Made by a program: the position numbers and the translations under genes
The notes under the pieces: generated by a model
Database searches by the model: none
What the model was told of the DNA's origin: nothing
What the model saw: the letters and a program-made list of their open reading frames with translations, nothing else
Shown here: piece by piece, positions 1 through 8,734 of the stretch
Layout: every line of letters begins with the position of its first letter
Numbering within the stretch: the first letter of the stretch is position 1
NCBI GenBank assembly: GCA_017948555.1
Contig: JAFMYY010000001.1
Location: 310,001 to 374,000 of the forward strand
Reading direction: 5' to 3'
Source of the DNA: Cesiribacteraceae bacterium YIM B00369
GTDB lineage: Bacteria > Bacteroidota > Bacteroidia > Cytophagales > Cyclobacteriaceae
DNA length: 64,000 bases

Positions 1-1
1 A

Positions 2-640
2 ACCCTTACAGTAATGGCCGACGCGGTTTACATGATGAAAGACTGGAATAAGGCTATTACTTATTATGAAAAAGCCATAGGCAAAGGAGGAAGAACGGCT
101 TCCAATTACTTTCGCTTAGGGCATGCCTATATGGAGCAGGAAGAATTAAAAGATGCCGTACGCAGCTTTGAAGCCTCTGTGCTGGCAGACGATAAGCAGC
201 CGGACGTTTTCCGGAAGCGCTCGCAGATTTACCTGTCGGTAAACCAGACCCGCCTGGCACTGGCCGACCTTGACAGGCTGATAAAGCTGGCTCCTGAAGA
301 TACTAATGCTTATTATAACAGGGCCACCATCCGCGATATGTCCAAAGATTTTGGAGGCGCTATAGCTGACTATACAAAGGTGATAGAGCTGAATCCGCAG
401 GATGCCACGGCTTACTTCATGAGAGGGAATGCTGCCATGGGGCAGGAGAGCTGGGAAGTTGCTATGAATGATTACAACCGGGCCATTGACAAGGATCCAT
501 CAAAGGCTGAATTTTTCAGAAACCGTGGTTATGTAAAGCACCAGCTAAAAGATTATGAAGGTGCCTGCGAAGACTGGGAAAAGTCAAAGGGCATGGGCGA
601 CTCTAAAGCCCGCTTTTATCAAAGCCAGTATTGTAATTAA
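2..640 (+). CDS. TPR-repeat protein, 5' end outside window
   Basis: The reading frame is open to the left edge, so the true start lies outside the window; the first ATG inside (position 14) is probably internal. The visible 212 residues are almost entirely tetratricopeptide repeats of about 34 residues. At least five units can be followed, with recurring small and aromatic positions (for example AYYNRATIRD and AYFMRGNAAM) and the typical Pro near each repeat end (LAPED, LNPQD, KDPSK). Such proteins are scaffolds for protein contacts; the partner cannot be told from this part. A strong hairpin follows 10 bases after the stop. A signal peptide or extra N-terminal domain, if present, is not visible. 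Confidence 0.85.
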   Translation, partial: TLTVMADAVYMMKDWNKAITYYEKAIGKGGRTASNYFRLGHAYMEQEELKDAVRSFEASVLADDKQPDVFRKRSQIYLSVNQTRLALADLDRLIKLAPEDTNAYYNRATIRDMSKDFGGAIADYTKVIELNPQDATAYFMRGNAAMGQESWEVAMNDYNRAIDKDPSKAEFFRNRGYVKHQLKDYEGACEDWEKSKGMGDSKARFYQSQYCN

Positions 641-650
641 GAGGAATAGC

Positions 651-685
651 AGGGGATAATTTTCAATAACTGAAAATTATCCCCT
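651..685. terminator. Bidirectional terminator hairpin
   Basis: A 15-bp perfect stem (651-665 with 671-685) around a 5-base loop is followed by a T-rich run on the plus strand. The minus-strand arm contains the stop codon of the convergent glycosyltransferase gene (677-679), so one hairpin probably ends both the TPR gene and that gene. Confidence 0.8.
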
Positions 686-1336
686 TTCTTTTAATACAGG
701 TTTTACCTTCGATTCTTTTTTCCAGTGTTGCTTTCCTTTGTATAAAAAGAACTTGCTCATCGGGTAGCTGAAAACAAGGTAACCATTATAGTCAGTGCCT
801 AAAAAACGGTGCGGAACAGAGGGGTCTTCAGCAAGGCATTCTTTTACTGCCTCAGTGTAAGCAGTGGGGCCTGTCATTTTATGCACATTGTGTGGGTACC
901 TGTTATTTTTCAGGTTGTCAATAACCTTGTCGAGTGTTCTTTTTAAAAAAGGGTGGCCTGCATTGTAAATGAGGCCCCACTGAACAAATACCCCGGGGTG
1001 GCCTTCATTCGATACAATAGCCTCATCTGAAGGTAAAATAAAATCATCCAGTTTTTTCACAATCAGGCTGTCGATGTCAAGGTATATTCCACCTCTTTTA
1101 TAAAGAACAGCATACCTGAAAAAATCAGCTTTTGCAGCTCCTATGTTGATTCTTTTATAGAGGTCAAAAATTTCTGAACCGTATTCGCTTTCAATAAAGC
1201 TTTCTATCCGGGTATCATCATAAAATTCATACTGGTAATCCGGATTTTTCTTTTTTAGCCGGTAAACATGCCACCTTGTAATTAAGGGTAGTTTGCCGGA
1301 CTTGAAGGTTTGGTAAATTACTTTAGGGATTGCCAT
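677..1336 (-). CDS. Glycosyltransferase, GT32-like (DXD sugar-binding region)
   Basis: This 219-residue protein begins IPKVIYQTF, as is usual for the OCH1/capsular polysaccharide synthesis family (Gly_transf_sug, GT32). It carries the donor-binding DXD motif as YLDIDS at residues 85-90, preceded by the conserved AAKADFFRYAVLYKRGGIY region. These enzymes transfer a sugar from a nucleotide-sugar donor, usually in surface polysaccharide or glycoprotein assembly. Acceptor and sugar cannot be predicted. It stands alone, convergent with the TPR gene and sharing its terminator. About 490 bases of AT-rich DNA lie upstream. I see no membrane segment, so it is probably cytoplasmic. Confidence 0.82.
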   Translation of the reverse strand: MAIPKVIYQTFKSGKLPLITRWHVYRLKKKNPDYQYEFYDDTRIESFIESEYGSEIFDLYKRINIGAAKADFFRYAVLYKRGGIYLDIDSLIVKKLDDFILPSDEAIVSNEGHPGVFVQWGLIYNAGHPFLKRTLDKVIDNLKNNRYPHNVHKMTGPTAYTEAVKECLAEDPSVPHRFLGTDYNGYLVFSYPMSKFFLYKGKQHWKKESKVKPVLKERG

Positions 1337-1827
1337 AACAAATACATTTGGCTTTAAACTTATAAAAAATACCTTTTAACAGAAGGGTTTAAAGCTATAA
1401 TTATTGCAGCAGGCTGATAAAAAGCAGGAAGTATTTCATTATGCAGGGATGGATGGTGTTTTGCCGGAATCCTTTATTTCCGGTATCAGAATTAAATTTA
1501 TTGTGTAGCCGGGGCTTCCGGCAGATGTGGCAGGGAAAAAAATAGCAGGTAGAGTTGGGTAAAAAATCATTAATTATGAAAAAATACTCAACCTGCTACA
1601 TAAATACCATCAAAAAATTATAACCCGCAAAAAAGCCAACAAATATTAAAAAATCATGTAATGTTTAGTTGAAAAAGTCGTATCAGCTAATGGTATTTAA
1701 TTCAAATATAGAGATTTAAATGATTGATATATAATAAAATATGAGAAATTTTAAATATTGTTATTTTTTACAGAAGTAAGTTAGTCATTATAAATTAACT
1801 AATTATGAAGGGGCATTTATTAAACTG
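1337..1827. other. AT-rich intergenic region with no recognised gene
   Basis: About 490 bases between the starts side of the GT32-like gene and the 3' end of the transporter gene. Reading frames are very short. A weak inverted repeat built on CCGGAA and TTCCGG lies near 1469-1488. I see no tRNA, no convincing TAnnTTTG promoter and no repeat array. The upstream control region of the 677-1336 gene must lie here but I cannot place it. Confidence 0.5.
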
Positions 1828-2727
1828 TTAATCATTGCTTTTCTTTGTTCTTCCGCCCCTGCTTACAAGGTATACCCCTGCAAAAATGAATAAGCTATAG
1901 AGTCCTTTTTCCAGAGTAAAATTATCCTGCCCCAGGCTTATTGCCATAATGGAAGCAAAAAGGGGTTGCAGGTAAGCATAAATACCAACTACTGAAGAGT
2001 TAACATGGTGGAGGGCCCAGGTATTGAGCAGGTAAGCTATGAAAGTTGTAAAAACCACTACATAAATAATGGCCAGCCAGGCTTCCGCAGGAATGTGGGC
2101 CCAGTCCACCTCCATAAATTCGCGGAAAGTAAAGGGCACTACCACCAGCATAGCAAAAAAGAAAACCCATTTAATAACTGTTTGCGCTTTATACTTAGCC
2201 ATGAGTGGTTTCGCCAGCACCAGGTAGGCGGCATAGGAGGCAGAGTTCAGGATAATGAGCATATCGCCGGTAAATGCCTCATTCCGGAAGCTTAATTCTT
2301 CTTTGTTTGTGATAAGCAATCCGGCACCGGTTAGCCCCAGAATTACCCCCAGAGTTTTGCGCCAGGTGATTTTTTCATTTATCAAAACAGCGGCAATCAG
2401 TAACACCATTACCGGTACCAGCGTCTGGATTACCGAGGCATTTATAGGGGTGGTGAGGTTTAGTCCTGAAAAGAAAAGGAGCTGGTTTGCAGCTACTCCC
2501 AGGAGGCCGCAAAGTGCCAGAAGGGGCATATCCTTCCGGGATACCTTTTCCTTATTCCTGATGGAAAGATTGAACAGCCAGAAAAGGATAGTTCCGAAAA
2601 ACACTCTGGAAAAGATAAAGCCGAAAGGCTCAATGTATTGCGGCATTACTGCCTTTGCAATTCCGTAGTTTGCACCATAAATAAGGTTCGCCAGTAAAAG
2701 GGCGCTGTGTACCTTCCATTTTTTCAT
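1828..2727 (-). CDS. DMT-family permease (EamA domains)
   Basis: A 299-residue integral membrane protein with about ten hydrophobic segments in two similar halves, the arrangement of the drug/metabolite transporter superfamily (EamA/RhaT type). Residues 1-140 and 150-295 each give five candidate helices. The segment GLLGVAANQLLFFSGL and the phrase INASVIQTLVPVMVLLIA are typical of EamA. Members export amino acids, metabolites or drugs across the inner membrane; the substrate is unknown. The gene is divergent from rarA. A TAACTTTG element on the minus strand ends only four bases before the ATG, so the transcript may have almost no leader. The C-terminus (RGGRTKKSND) is basic and probably cytoplasmic. 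Confidence 0.88.
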   Translation of the reverse strand: MKKWKVHSALLLANLIYGANYGIAKAVMPQYIEPFGFIFSRVFFGTILFWLFNLSIRNKEKVSRKDMPLLALCGLLGVAANQLLFFSGLNLTTPINASVIQTLVPVMVLLIAAVLINEKITWRKTLGVILGLTGAGLLITNKEELSFRNEAFTGDMLIILNSASYAAYLVLAKPLMAKYKAQTVIKWVFFFAMLVVVPFTFREFMEVDWAHIPAEAWLAIIYVVVFTTFIAYLLNTWALHHVNSSVVGIYAYLQPLFASIMAISLGQDNFTLEKGLYSLFIFAGVYLVSRGGRTKKSND

Positions 2728-2731
2728 GCTG

Positions 2732-2739
2732 CAAAGTTA
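2732..2739 (-). promoter_or_regulatory. Candidate -7 element (TAACTTTG) for DMT permease
   Basis: Reading the minus strand, TAACTTTG matches the Bacteroidota -7 consensus TAnnTTTG and is followed by CAGC and then the ATG. No TTG is seen at the expected -33 distance, so the call is tentative. If it is used, the mRNA would start at or a few bases from the start codon. Confidence 0.45.
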
Positions 2740-2830
2740 ATTTTTTATCACTTTCCGGAAGGGAAGGACAGGAAAAAGCTAAAAAGTAAAAAGCTAAACC
2801 GGATCAGAAGGAGTTATAAGCAGGAAGTGT

Positions 2831-2838
2831 TAAATTTG
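2831..2838 (+). promoter_or_regulatory. Candidate -7 element (TAAATTTG) for rarA
   Basis: TAAATTTG fits TAnnTTTG and lies three bases before the proposed rarA ATG at 2842. As with the divergent gene, no good -33 TTG is visible. It would give a leaderless or nearly leaderless transcript. Confidence 0.4.
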
Positions 2839-2841
2839 AAT

Positions 2842-4119
2842 ATGGACCTTTTTGCAGATAATAAAATACAGCCTCTGGCGGAGCGTATGCGCCCTAAAGT
2901 TTTGGAAGACCTGATAGGGCAGGAGCACTTAGTGGGAACTGACGGAATACTGCGCCTGATGATACGTGCAGGCTCAGTGCCCAGCATGATCCTGTGGGGA
3001 CCTCCGGGGGTAGGGAAAACAACACTGGCAAATATTATGGCGCATCAGGTAAAAGCTACTTTTTTTACCCTGAGTGCCATTAGCAGTGGTGTAAAGGAGG
3101 TAAGAGAGATTATTGCACGTGCCAAAGGCCTTAGCAGAACCATCCTTTTCATTGATGAAATACACCGCTTCAGTAAATCGCAGCAGGATGCTTTACTTGC
3201 GGCGGTGGAGAAAGGTACGATCACCCTGATAGGCGCAACCACCGAAAACCCAAGCTTTGAGGTAAATGCGGCCCTGCTTTCGCGCTGCCAGGTTTATACC
3301 CTTAAGGCACTCGATGAAGATGACCTTAAGAATCTTCTGCAAAAAGCGATGAAGGAAGATGAGCGCCTCAGGAAAAGGAATATTGAGATAAAAGAGTATG
3401 GCGCCTTATTTAAAATAAGTGGTGGCGATGCGCGTAAGCTGTTAAATCTGCTGGAGCTGGTGGCCGATAGCCTGAAGGATCCTGCTGTGATTACCGACAA
3501 GGCAGTTACGCAGATTGCACAGCAAAGAGTAGCGGTTTATGACAAAAGTGGTGAGCAGCATTATGATATTATTTCAGCCTTCATAAAATCTATTCGGGGC
3601 AGCGACCCTAATGCGGCGATATATTACCTGGCCAGAATGATTGAAGGGGGAGAAGATGTAAAGTTTATCGCACGCCGCCTCCTGATATCGGCCTCCGAAG
3701 ATATTGGAAATGCCAACCCGACTGCCCTTGTAATTGCCACAAACTGTTTCCAGGCAGTAAGCATGATCGGGTACCCTGAGGCTGAGATTGTACTGGGGCA
3801 GTGTGTAACCTACCTTGCCTGCTCACCCAAAAGCAACGCAAGTTATATGGCTATTAAGGATGCCCGCAGGCTGGTTAAGGAAACCGGCGATTTGCCGGTG
3901 CCCATGCACCTGCGGAACGCACCTACCCGCATGATGAAGGAGCAGGGGTATGGAAAAGGATACCAGTATTCACATGACTATGAAAATAACTTTGTAAAGC
4001 AGGAATTCCTCCCGGAAAAACTCAGTAATACTAAGCTTTACGATCCCGGACAAAATGCCCGGGAAAATGAAATGCGTAAACGCCTGCAGCTGCTCTGGAA
4101 GGAAAAATACGGTTATTAA
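2842..4119 (+). CDS. rarA: Replication-associated recombination protein A (AAA+ ATPase)
   Basis: RarA/MgsA (WRNIP1 family) acts at stalled replication forks, next to SSB and the clamp-loader machinery. The 425-residue product starts [18 protein letters not shown], close to the usual start of the family. Walker A is GPPGVGKT at 53-60 and Walker B is ILFIDE at 101-106. The sensor-1 region reads [14 protein letters not shown] and the C-terminal tetramerisation part (MLRN-type [20 protein letters not shown]) is present. The frame is open for 45 codons further upstream, but those residues are basic, not conserved in the family and overlap the divergent gene, so I chose 2842. The 3' end overlaps the convergent glycosyltransferase by four bases. 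Confidence 0.95.
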   Translation: MDLFADNKIQPLAERMRPKVLEDLIGQEHLVGTDGILRLMIRAGSVPSMILWGPPGVGKTTLANIMAHQVKATFFTLSAISSGVKEVREIIARAKGLSRTILFIDEIHRFSKSQQDALLAAVEKGTITLIGATTENPSFEVNAALLSRCQVYTLKALDEDDLKNLLQKAMKEDERLRKRNIEIKEYGALFKISGGDARKLLNLLELVADSLKDPAVITDKAVTQIAQQRVAVYDKSGEQHYDIISAFIKSIRGSDPNAAIYYLARMIEGGEDVKFIARRLLISASEDIGNANPTALVIATNCFQAVSMIGYPEAEIVLGQCVTYLACSPKSNASYMAIKDARRLVKETGDLPVPMHLRNAPTRMMKEQGYGKGYQYSHDYENNFVKQEFLPEKLSNTKLYDPGQNARENEMRKRLQLLWKEKYGY

Positions 4120-5672
4120 AAATCCTGCTGCCGCTTCATAAGTACATAATCATCTTCATCATGGATTACTTTATACCCGAAATAAGCTTTGCCGGTTGTA
4201 AGGTCTTCCTTTTTTAAGGCATCGAGTATGGTAGTTAAAGACTTGTCTTTATAGGTAAGATCTATAATAATGTATTCTGAACCCACAGAGCGTACGTGAT
4301 TAAAGAAATCCTCTTTGGTGAGCTCCAGCTTATTATAGCGGTATACTAAAAGGTCAAAAGCTATTGAGCTGGATATCCTGTGATTTTCCACTTCATTGAA
4401 GAAGAAAGGAATGCTGGCGTACACATGGCTGTTAGCGGGGATGTTTTTAGCTATTTGTGCATTTCTTTCTGTAAAATGCTCTCCCTCAATAAAAATCTTT
4501 GATATGTGATGAAATTGTATGCCGGCAAATATAAGGAAGACAGCCCCTCCGGTTATAGCCTGCTTCCTTGAAAAGGGGCCGCTAAAATAGTGGTGGATAG
4601 AAATAGCAATCAGCAAAATAGCATTTGGAAGAAAGAGCAGTGCGTATTTACTGGTCAGGCTTTGGCTTATACAGGCAAGAAAAAAGGCGCAAAATAAAGG
4701 GTAGAGTAATAAATTGCGGTGGTGTTGCCATAGATATTTACCTCTCAGGAAAAGTGAAATCAGGAAAAGAATAGTAAAGGAGCCTTCCACATGGGAATGG
4801 AAATAACGCTTGTGTTCATGGAACATCCTGATAATACGATCCGTCAGTGAAAGGTCGGTTTCCTCAATGGCAGGATCTCCTTTAAACTGCCATATAAAAC
4901 GCGCCCAGCTTTCCGGATCTCCTATCATGTTTATAAGATAAAAGGAGCTGACTAAGCCAGCGGCTCCGGCAAAAATAAAAGCAGGCTTATATTCTTTGTT
5001 AAGAAGTAATATAATGGTACCTGCCCCAATAAATATCAAGCCATTCAAATGAGTTACAGCGCCCAGGCCTGCGAGTAAGGCCGATATAAGTAAAGTTTGT
5101 GTTCTTTCCTTTTTTAAAAACGCCATCAGTGCATAAAAGCTGCCAAAGCCTAAGGCTGCCTGCATAACTTCGGGCCTGTAAGTAAAGCTGTAGGCGAAAA
5201 AATAAGAATGAACAAAAAGAAGTAACAGGCTAAGGAGGTAAACAGATAAAGTGCCTTTTTGAGGGGGGCGGATAAAATTTTTGCAGTAGCAGTACATGAG
5301 CAGGCAAAGGGCACCGGCGAAAACCAGTATAAATGCCCTTAGTAATGACAAAGATAAGCCAAAAAGAGAAATAATGCCGGCGCCTGACCATATGAATAAT
5401 TTGTGATATACCAACAGTTCATTCTCCCATCCCACACCGGTGCCGGCATACATATTTGCTTTTACCTTTCCTGTTTTTGCCAGCCAGTAAGCATGTTCTC
5501 CTAAAATGGCCTCATCGATATGCAAACCTCTGTCGGGCATAGTAAAGAAGTACACACCTGCAATAAGAAGTAAAGCGGCCAGCAATGCCTTTTGATAGTT
5601 TAACAGGAAAAAGTGCTCCTTATTTGCGGAAGGTTGCTGTGGAATTGAAAAAGTTTTTTTAATTAAATTCAT
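4116..5672 (-). CDS. Membrane glycosyltransferase, GT39/ArnT-like (GT-C fold)
   Basis: A 518-residue polytopic protein with roughly ten to twelve hydrophobic helices. The first large loop after helix 1 carries an acidic pair (HIDEA, D53-E54) followed by GEHAYWL, as in the PMT/ArnT class of GT-C enzymes, where these acids help catalysis. Such enzymes use polyprenyl-phosphate sugars and transfer them outside the inner membrane to lipid A, polysaccharide or protein. Donor and acceptor are not predictable here. Its start overlaps the end of the upstream GT4 gene by 14 bases, so the two are probably translated from one mRNA. Its stop overlaps the convergent rarA stop. Confidence 0.8.
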   Translation of the reverse strand: MNLIKKTFSIPQQPSANKEHFFLLNYQKALLAALLLIAGVYFFTMPDRGLHIDEAILGEHAYWLAKTGKVKANMYAGTGVGWENELLVYHKLFIWSGAGIISLFGLSLSLLRAFILVFAGALCLLMYCYCKNFIRPPQKGTLSVYLLSLLLLFVHSYFFAYSFTYRPEVMQAALGFGSFYALMAFLKKERTQTLLISALLAGLGAVTHLNGLIFIGAGTIILLLNKEYKPAFIFAGAAGLVSSFYLINMIGDPESWARFIWQFKGDPAIEETDLSLTDRIIRMFHEHKRYFHSHVEGSFTILFLISLFLRGKYLWQHHRNLLLYPLFCAFFLACISQSLTSKYALLFLPNAILLIAISIHHYFSGPFSRKQAITGGAVFLIFAGIQFHHISKIFIEGEHFTERNAQIAKNIPANSHVYASIPFFFNEVENHRISSSIAFDLLVYRYNKLELTKEDFFNHVRSVGSEYIIIDLTYKDKSLTTILDALKKEDLTTGKAYFGYKVIHDEDDYVLMKRQQDF

Positions 5673-6762
5673 GAAGTGCTTTACTATAAATTTCTATAGT
5701 TTTTTGAGCAGTAATCTTTTTGTCAAACCCCTTAACCACCTGGTGTGCATTTTTCGCAAATTTTTTGCGTAAATCAGGAGATTGGTAAAGGCGCTGAATC
5801 GCCTGAGATAATGTTAAATAATCTCCCGGAGCGGCCAGCAGGCCTGTTTTTTCGTGTTCCACAATTTCAGGGATGCCTCCTGCGGCAGTGGAAACAACCG
5901 GAAGGCAGCTGGCAAAAGCATCCAGGATGCTGGAGCCTAATCCCTCATTACGTGAGGTGAAAAGGAAAATATCCAGTTCATGGATAAACTGCCCTGCTTT
6001 TGGGACAAAGCCGGTAAAACAAACCTTTTCTTCAATTTTAAGGGCTTTGCAAAATTCCTGCATTTCCTGCTTTTCAGGCCCTTCTCCTATGGCTAAAAAA
6101 ATAATAGGTTCGCCTGGCAGAGATTGAAGGACATGCTGAGCTGTACGAAAGAATGTTCTGTAATCTTTTTCTTTGGTAAAGGCAGCCGTGGTGCCAATAA
6201 GAAAAGCCGTCTCAGGAAGGTTATACTGAGTTTTTAAGAAATTTATTTTGTTGTCAGGGTTAAATAAGGCGTTATCAATGCCACTATATACTACACAGGT
6301 TTTGTCCTTATCCGAAACGAGGGGTAAAATTTCCTGCCGGACAGCCTCCGTTACACAAATAATTTTCCGGAGCCTGGAGTGGTTATATTTCAGCTTATTA
6401 ATAAAATTACCTTTAACATTAAAAGCTACTCTCCGGCTGAGGATTATGGGAACGCGGAGGCCCATCAGGTCTGCCAGCCATGTAATACCATATCCTTTTG
6501 AGCTATGAACATGAATCAGGTCCGGCTTCCATTCGCTGCAAAGTTTTTTAAGTTGCCTGGCAGAAGCAATATCCATGCTGTTCCGGAAAGGAAGGCTTTT
6601 GTAAGGGATTTTCATTCTTTCGCAATATTCCTCAAAGGCAGAGCCTTTCCGGCAGGCGACCATTACCTCAGCTTTGTGTTCCGACAGCTCATTAATCAGA
6701 TAAGCTATCTGCTGCTCTCCACCTCTCCACGCTTTTTCTGAACTTATTTGTAAAATCTTCAA
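5659..6762 (-). CDS. Glycosyltransferase family 4
   Basis: This 367-residue protein has the two-domain GT-B layout. The N-terminal acceptor half contains EKAWRGGEQQIAYLINEL and HVHSSKGYGI. The C-terminal donor half contains LIGTTAAFTKEKDYRTF, FTGFVP and the family signature region RNEGLGSSILDAFASCLPVVSTAAGGIPEIV in outline (glutamate at the E position, Asp in place of the usual second Glu of EX7E). GT4 enzymes are retaining transferases using nucleotide sugars on the inner leaflet. It overlaps the GT39-like gene by 14 bases and follows the GT2 gene on the same strand after a 122-base gap, suggesting one surface-glycan pathway. Confidence 0.9.
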   Translation of the reverse strand: MKILQISSEKAWRGGEQQIAYLINELSEHKAEVMVACRKGSAFEEYCERMKIPYKSLPFRNSMDIASARQLKKLCSEWKPDLIHVHSSKGYGITWLADLMGLRVPIILSRRVAFNVKGNFINKLKYNHSRLRKIICVTEAVRQEILPLVSDKDKTCVVYSGIDNALFNPDNKINFLKTQYNLPETAFLIGTTAAFTKEKDYRTFFRTAQHVLQSLPGEPIIFLAIGEGPEKQEMQEFCKALKIEEKVCFTGFVPKAGQFIHELDIFLFTSRNEGLGSSILDAFASCLPVVSTAAGGIPEIVEHEKTGLLAAPGDYLTLSQAIQRLYQSPDLRKKFAKNAHQVVKGFDKKITAQKTIEIYSKALHEFN

Positions 6763-6884
6763 GCTTATATATGGTATTTCTTGTGGCGGATAAAGATAAA
6801 TAAAAATCTGTATAAGAAAAGGCTAAATGTTCTGCGGCTTATGAAGTAATGCCGTCGCCCGTATATTGAGTGTAATGTTTAATG

Positions 6885-7649
6885 TTAAGCTGACTGATTG
6901 TTTTTATGCAGCTCCTTCAGTTTTACATATTTCAAAAATTTTCCAAAAGCAGAGATTATGCAAATAGTAAAACCATACCAGCCCCCGGTAAAGCCCCGCT
7001 GAAAAAAATATTTTTTTATAAAAGTAAATAAAGGATTCAGAACAATTTTTGCTGTCGGTGATTTTTTTCCTTTCCGGAAAGCTTCTCTGGCTGCAATGGT
7101 GGAAAACGAATTTGTTTGCGTAATATGCTGTGAAATGTTATAATAGGAATAATGCAGTAGATCGCCTTTTAAAAAGGCTGTTGATGCATTTTTATCCATC
7201 ATTACTTTGTCATGCGGGTTTGTGCCTCCCCATTTTCCTTTTCTTTTATCCCAAAGCCTGAGCTTAACATCGGGGTACCAGCCGGCATATTTTACCCAAT
7301 GGCCGCAATAATTCGTCAGCCGGTTAAAGTGGAAGGCATCGTGGGTGCGGTTCTTTTTTACTTCGAGAATAGAAGCTTTTAATTCGTCTGTAAGGGCCTC
7401 GTCGGCGTCCAGGGCCAGTACCAGAGGGTAGGCTGCACTTTCCACAGCAAAGTTTTTCTGCTCAATATGTCCCCCGAAAGGGTTCAGAATAAAAGTTGCT
7501 CCAAATTCTTTGCAAATGGCTGCTGTTTTATCGGTAGAATATGAATCAATCACCACAATTTCATCTGCTATTCCCTGCAGGGAGCGGAGGCAGCGGGCAA
7601 TGTTTTTTTCTTCATTCAAAGTAATAATAACTGCAGATATTTTTTCCAT
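6885..7649 (-). CDS. Glycosyltransferase family 2, WaaE/KdtX-like
   Basis: A 254-residue GT-A enzyme. It starts ISAVIITLNEEKNIARCL, with the conserved D of EIVVIDSYSTDKT, and has a DXD-type metal site LDADEALTD. The following part (KLRLWDKRKGKWGG and a conserved His-rich stretch, NPHDKV and LLHYSYYNISQH) is typical of the WaaE/KdtX group that adds a hexose or heptose to lipopolysaccharide inner core. The C-terminus carries an amphipathic and hydrophobic stretch (FFQRGFTGGWYGFTICIISAF), probably membrane-associated. I infer a role in LOS/LPS or polysaccharide assembly. It is divergent from the glycosyltransferase at 7772. Confidence 0.88.
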   Translation of the reverse strand: MEKISAVIITLNEEKNIARCLRSLQGIADEIVVIDSYSTDKTAAICKEFGATFILNPFGGHIEQKNFAVESAAYPLVLALDADEALTDELKASILEVKKNRTHDAFHFNRLTNYCGHWVKYAGWYPDVKLRLWDKRKGKWGGTNPHDKVMMDKNASTAFLKGDLLHYSYYNISQHITQTNSFSTIAAREAFRKGKKSPTAKIVLNPLFTFIKKYFFQRGFTGGWYGFTICIISAFGKFLKYVKLKELHKNNQSA

Positions 7650-7681
7650 ATTGAGGCAGGCTGGTAAATATGAATGCCCGG

Positions 7682-7689
7682 CAAAACTA
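7682..7689 (-). promoter_or_regulatory. Candidate -7 element (TAGTTTTG) for the GT2 gene
   Basis: On the minus strand TAGTTTTG fits TAnnTTTG and would give a leader of about 25-30 bases before the ATG at 7649. A -33 TTG is not evident. Confidence 0.35.
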
Positions 7690-7743
7690 CGAAAATTTTA
7701 TTCTATTAATTGGGGCTTGTTTTTCATACTTAGTATATAATTC

Positions 7744-7751
7744 TACTTTTG
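7744..7751 (+). promoter_or_regulatory. Candidate -7 element (TACTTTTG) for glycosyltransferase at 7772
   Basis: TACTTTTG fits the Bacteroidota -7 box and lies 20 bases before the chosen ATG. A TTG at 7717-7719 is 24 bases upstream, slightly longer than the usual spacing. The element lies inside the longer upstream reading frame, which supports the shorter start. Confidence 0.45.
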
Positions 7752-7771
7752 TTAAAATTTTAAAAAAGCAA

Positions 7772-8734
7772 ATGAAAATCAGCGGGTTTACCTTTGTTAA
7801 AAATGCCACTAAACTTTACATCCCTGTAAAGGAATCAATCAGTTCCATTCTTCCCCTGGTAGATGAATTCTGGATAGCATTAGGAAAAGGAGATCCGGAT
7901 GACCGGACCAGGGAAGAGATTGAAAGTCTGAATTCGGATAAGATCCGGATTATAGAAACGGACTGGGATGTTCCCTCATATCCTAAGAACACTATTTTTG
8001 CTCAGCAAACCGATATTGCCAAAGTAAAATGTACCGGCGACTGGTTATTTTACCTGCAGTGCGACGAAGCAGTACATGAAAAGTATCTTGAGACCATAAA
8101 GAGGGATTGTGAAAAATACCTGCACGATGAGGAAGTGGAAGGGATTTTATTCCGTTATAAGCATTTTTGGGGTGATTATGAGCACTATCATGTAACTCAC
8201 AACTGGTATCCAAAGGAGATACGTATTATCCGGAACAGGCCGGATATCCACTCCTGGAAAGATGCCCAGTCTTTCAGGAAGTTTAAGGATTTTGATTATA
8301 CCTTTGAAGACTATTCAAAAAAAGAAGGAACGAAAAAATTAAAGGTTGCCCTTACAGATGCTTACGTTTACCATTATGGCTGGGTAAGACCTCCTGCCAT
8401 GATGTCGTATAAGAACAGGAGCAGCAGCACTACTTACCATGGCGCAAAAAAATCGCAGGAGCTGTTGAAAGATATGCCGGAGGTGTATGATTACGGCCCC
8501 CTGAATCGCCTGCCAAGGTTTACAGAAAGCCACCCTGCTGCAATGGAAGGCTGGATAAAAAAGTTCGACTGGCAGCACCAGCTCCGCTACGATGGCCCTG
8601 TCAGGTTAAATAAAAACCGGCCCATGCCCAAGCATGAAAGGTTAAAGTACAGAATTGTTACTTTCCTGGAGCAAAAGGTTTTAAACGGCCGGCAGATTGG
8701 AGGTTTCAAAAACTATAAGATAATCCGGAAGTGA
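7772..8734 (+). CDS. Glycosyltransferase family 2-like protein
   Basis: The 320-residue protein begins MKISGFTFVKNATKLYIPVKESISSILPLVDEFW in outline, the start of a GT2-like Rossmann fold, with an acidic metal-site candidate LQCDEAV. The middle reads HNWYPKEIRIIRNRPDIHSW and a later HYGWVRPP, which recur in bacterial GT2-related proteins of surface-glycan clusters. Substrates are unknown. The frame is open for 34 codons upstream, but that part would overlap a probable promoter, so I use the ATG at 7772. It is divergent from the WaaE-like gene, and the shared 120-base gap holds both promoters. Confidence 0.8.
   Translation: MKISGFTFVKNATKLYIPVKESISSILPLVDEFWIALGKGDPDDRTREEIESLNSDKIRIIETDWDVPSYPKNTIFAQQTDIAKVKCTGDWLFYLQCDEAVHEKYLETIKRDCEKYLHDEEVEGILFRYKHFWGDYEHYHVTHNWYPKEIRIIRNRPDIHSWKDAQSFRKFKDFDYTFEDYSKKEGTKKLKVALTDAYVYHYGWVRPPAMMSYKNRSSSTTYHGAKKSQELLKDMPEVYDYGPLNRLPRFTESHPAAMEGWIKKFDWQHQLRYDGPVRLNKNRPMPKHERLKYRIVTFLEQKVLNGRQIGGFKNYKIIRK

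Noticed and set aside
2707-2841. N-terminal extension of rarA
   Set aside because: Basic, family-unlike residues overlapping the divergent gene start; a promoter-like box lies just before the ATG at 2842.
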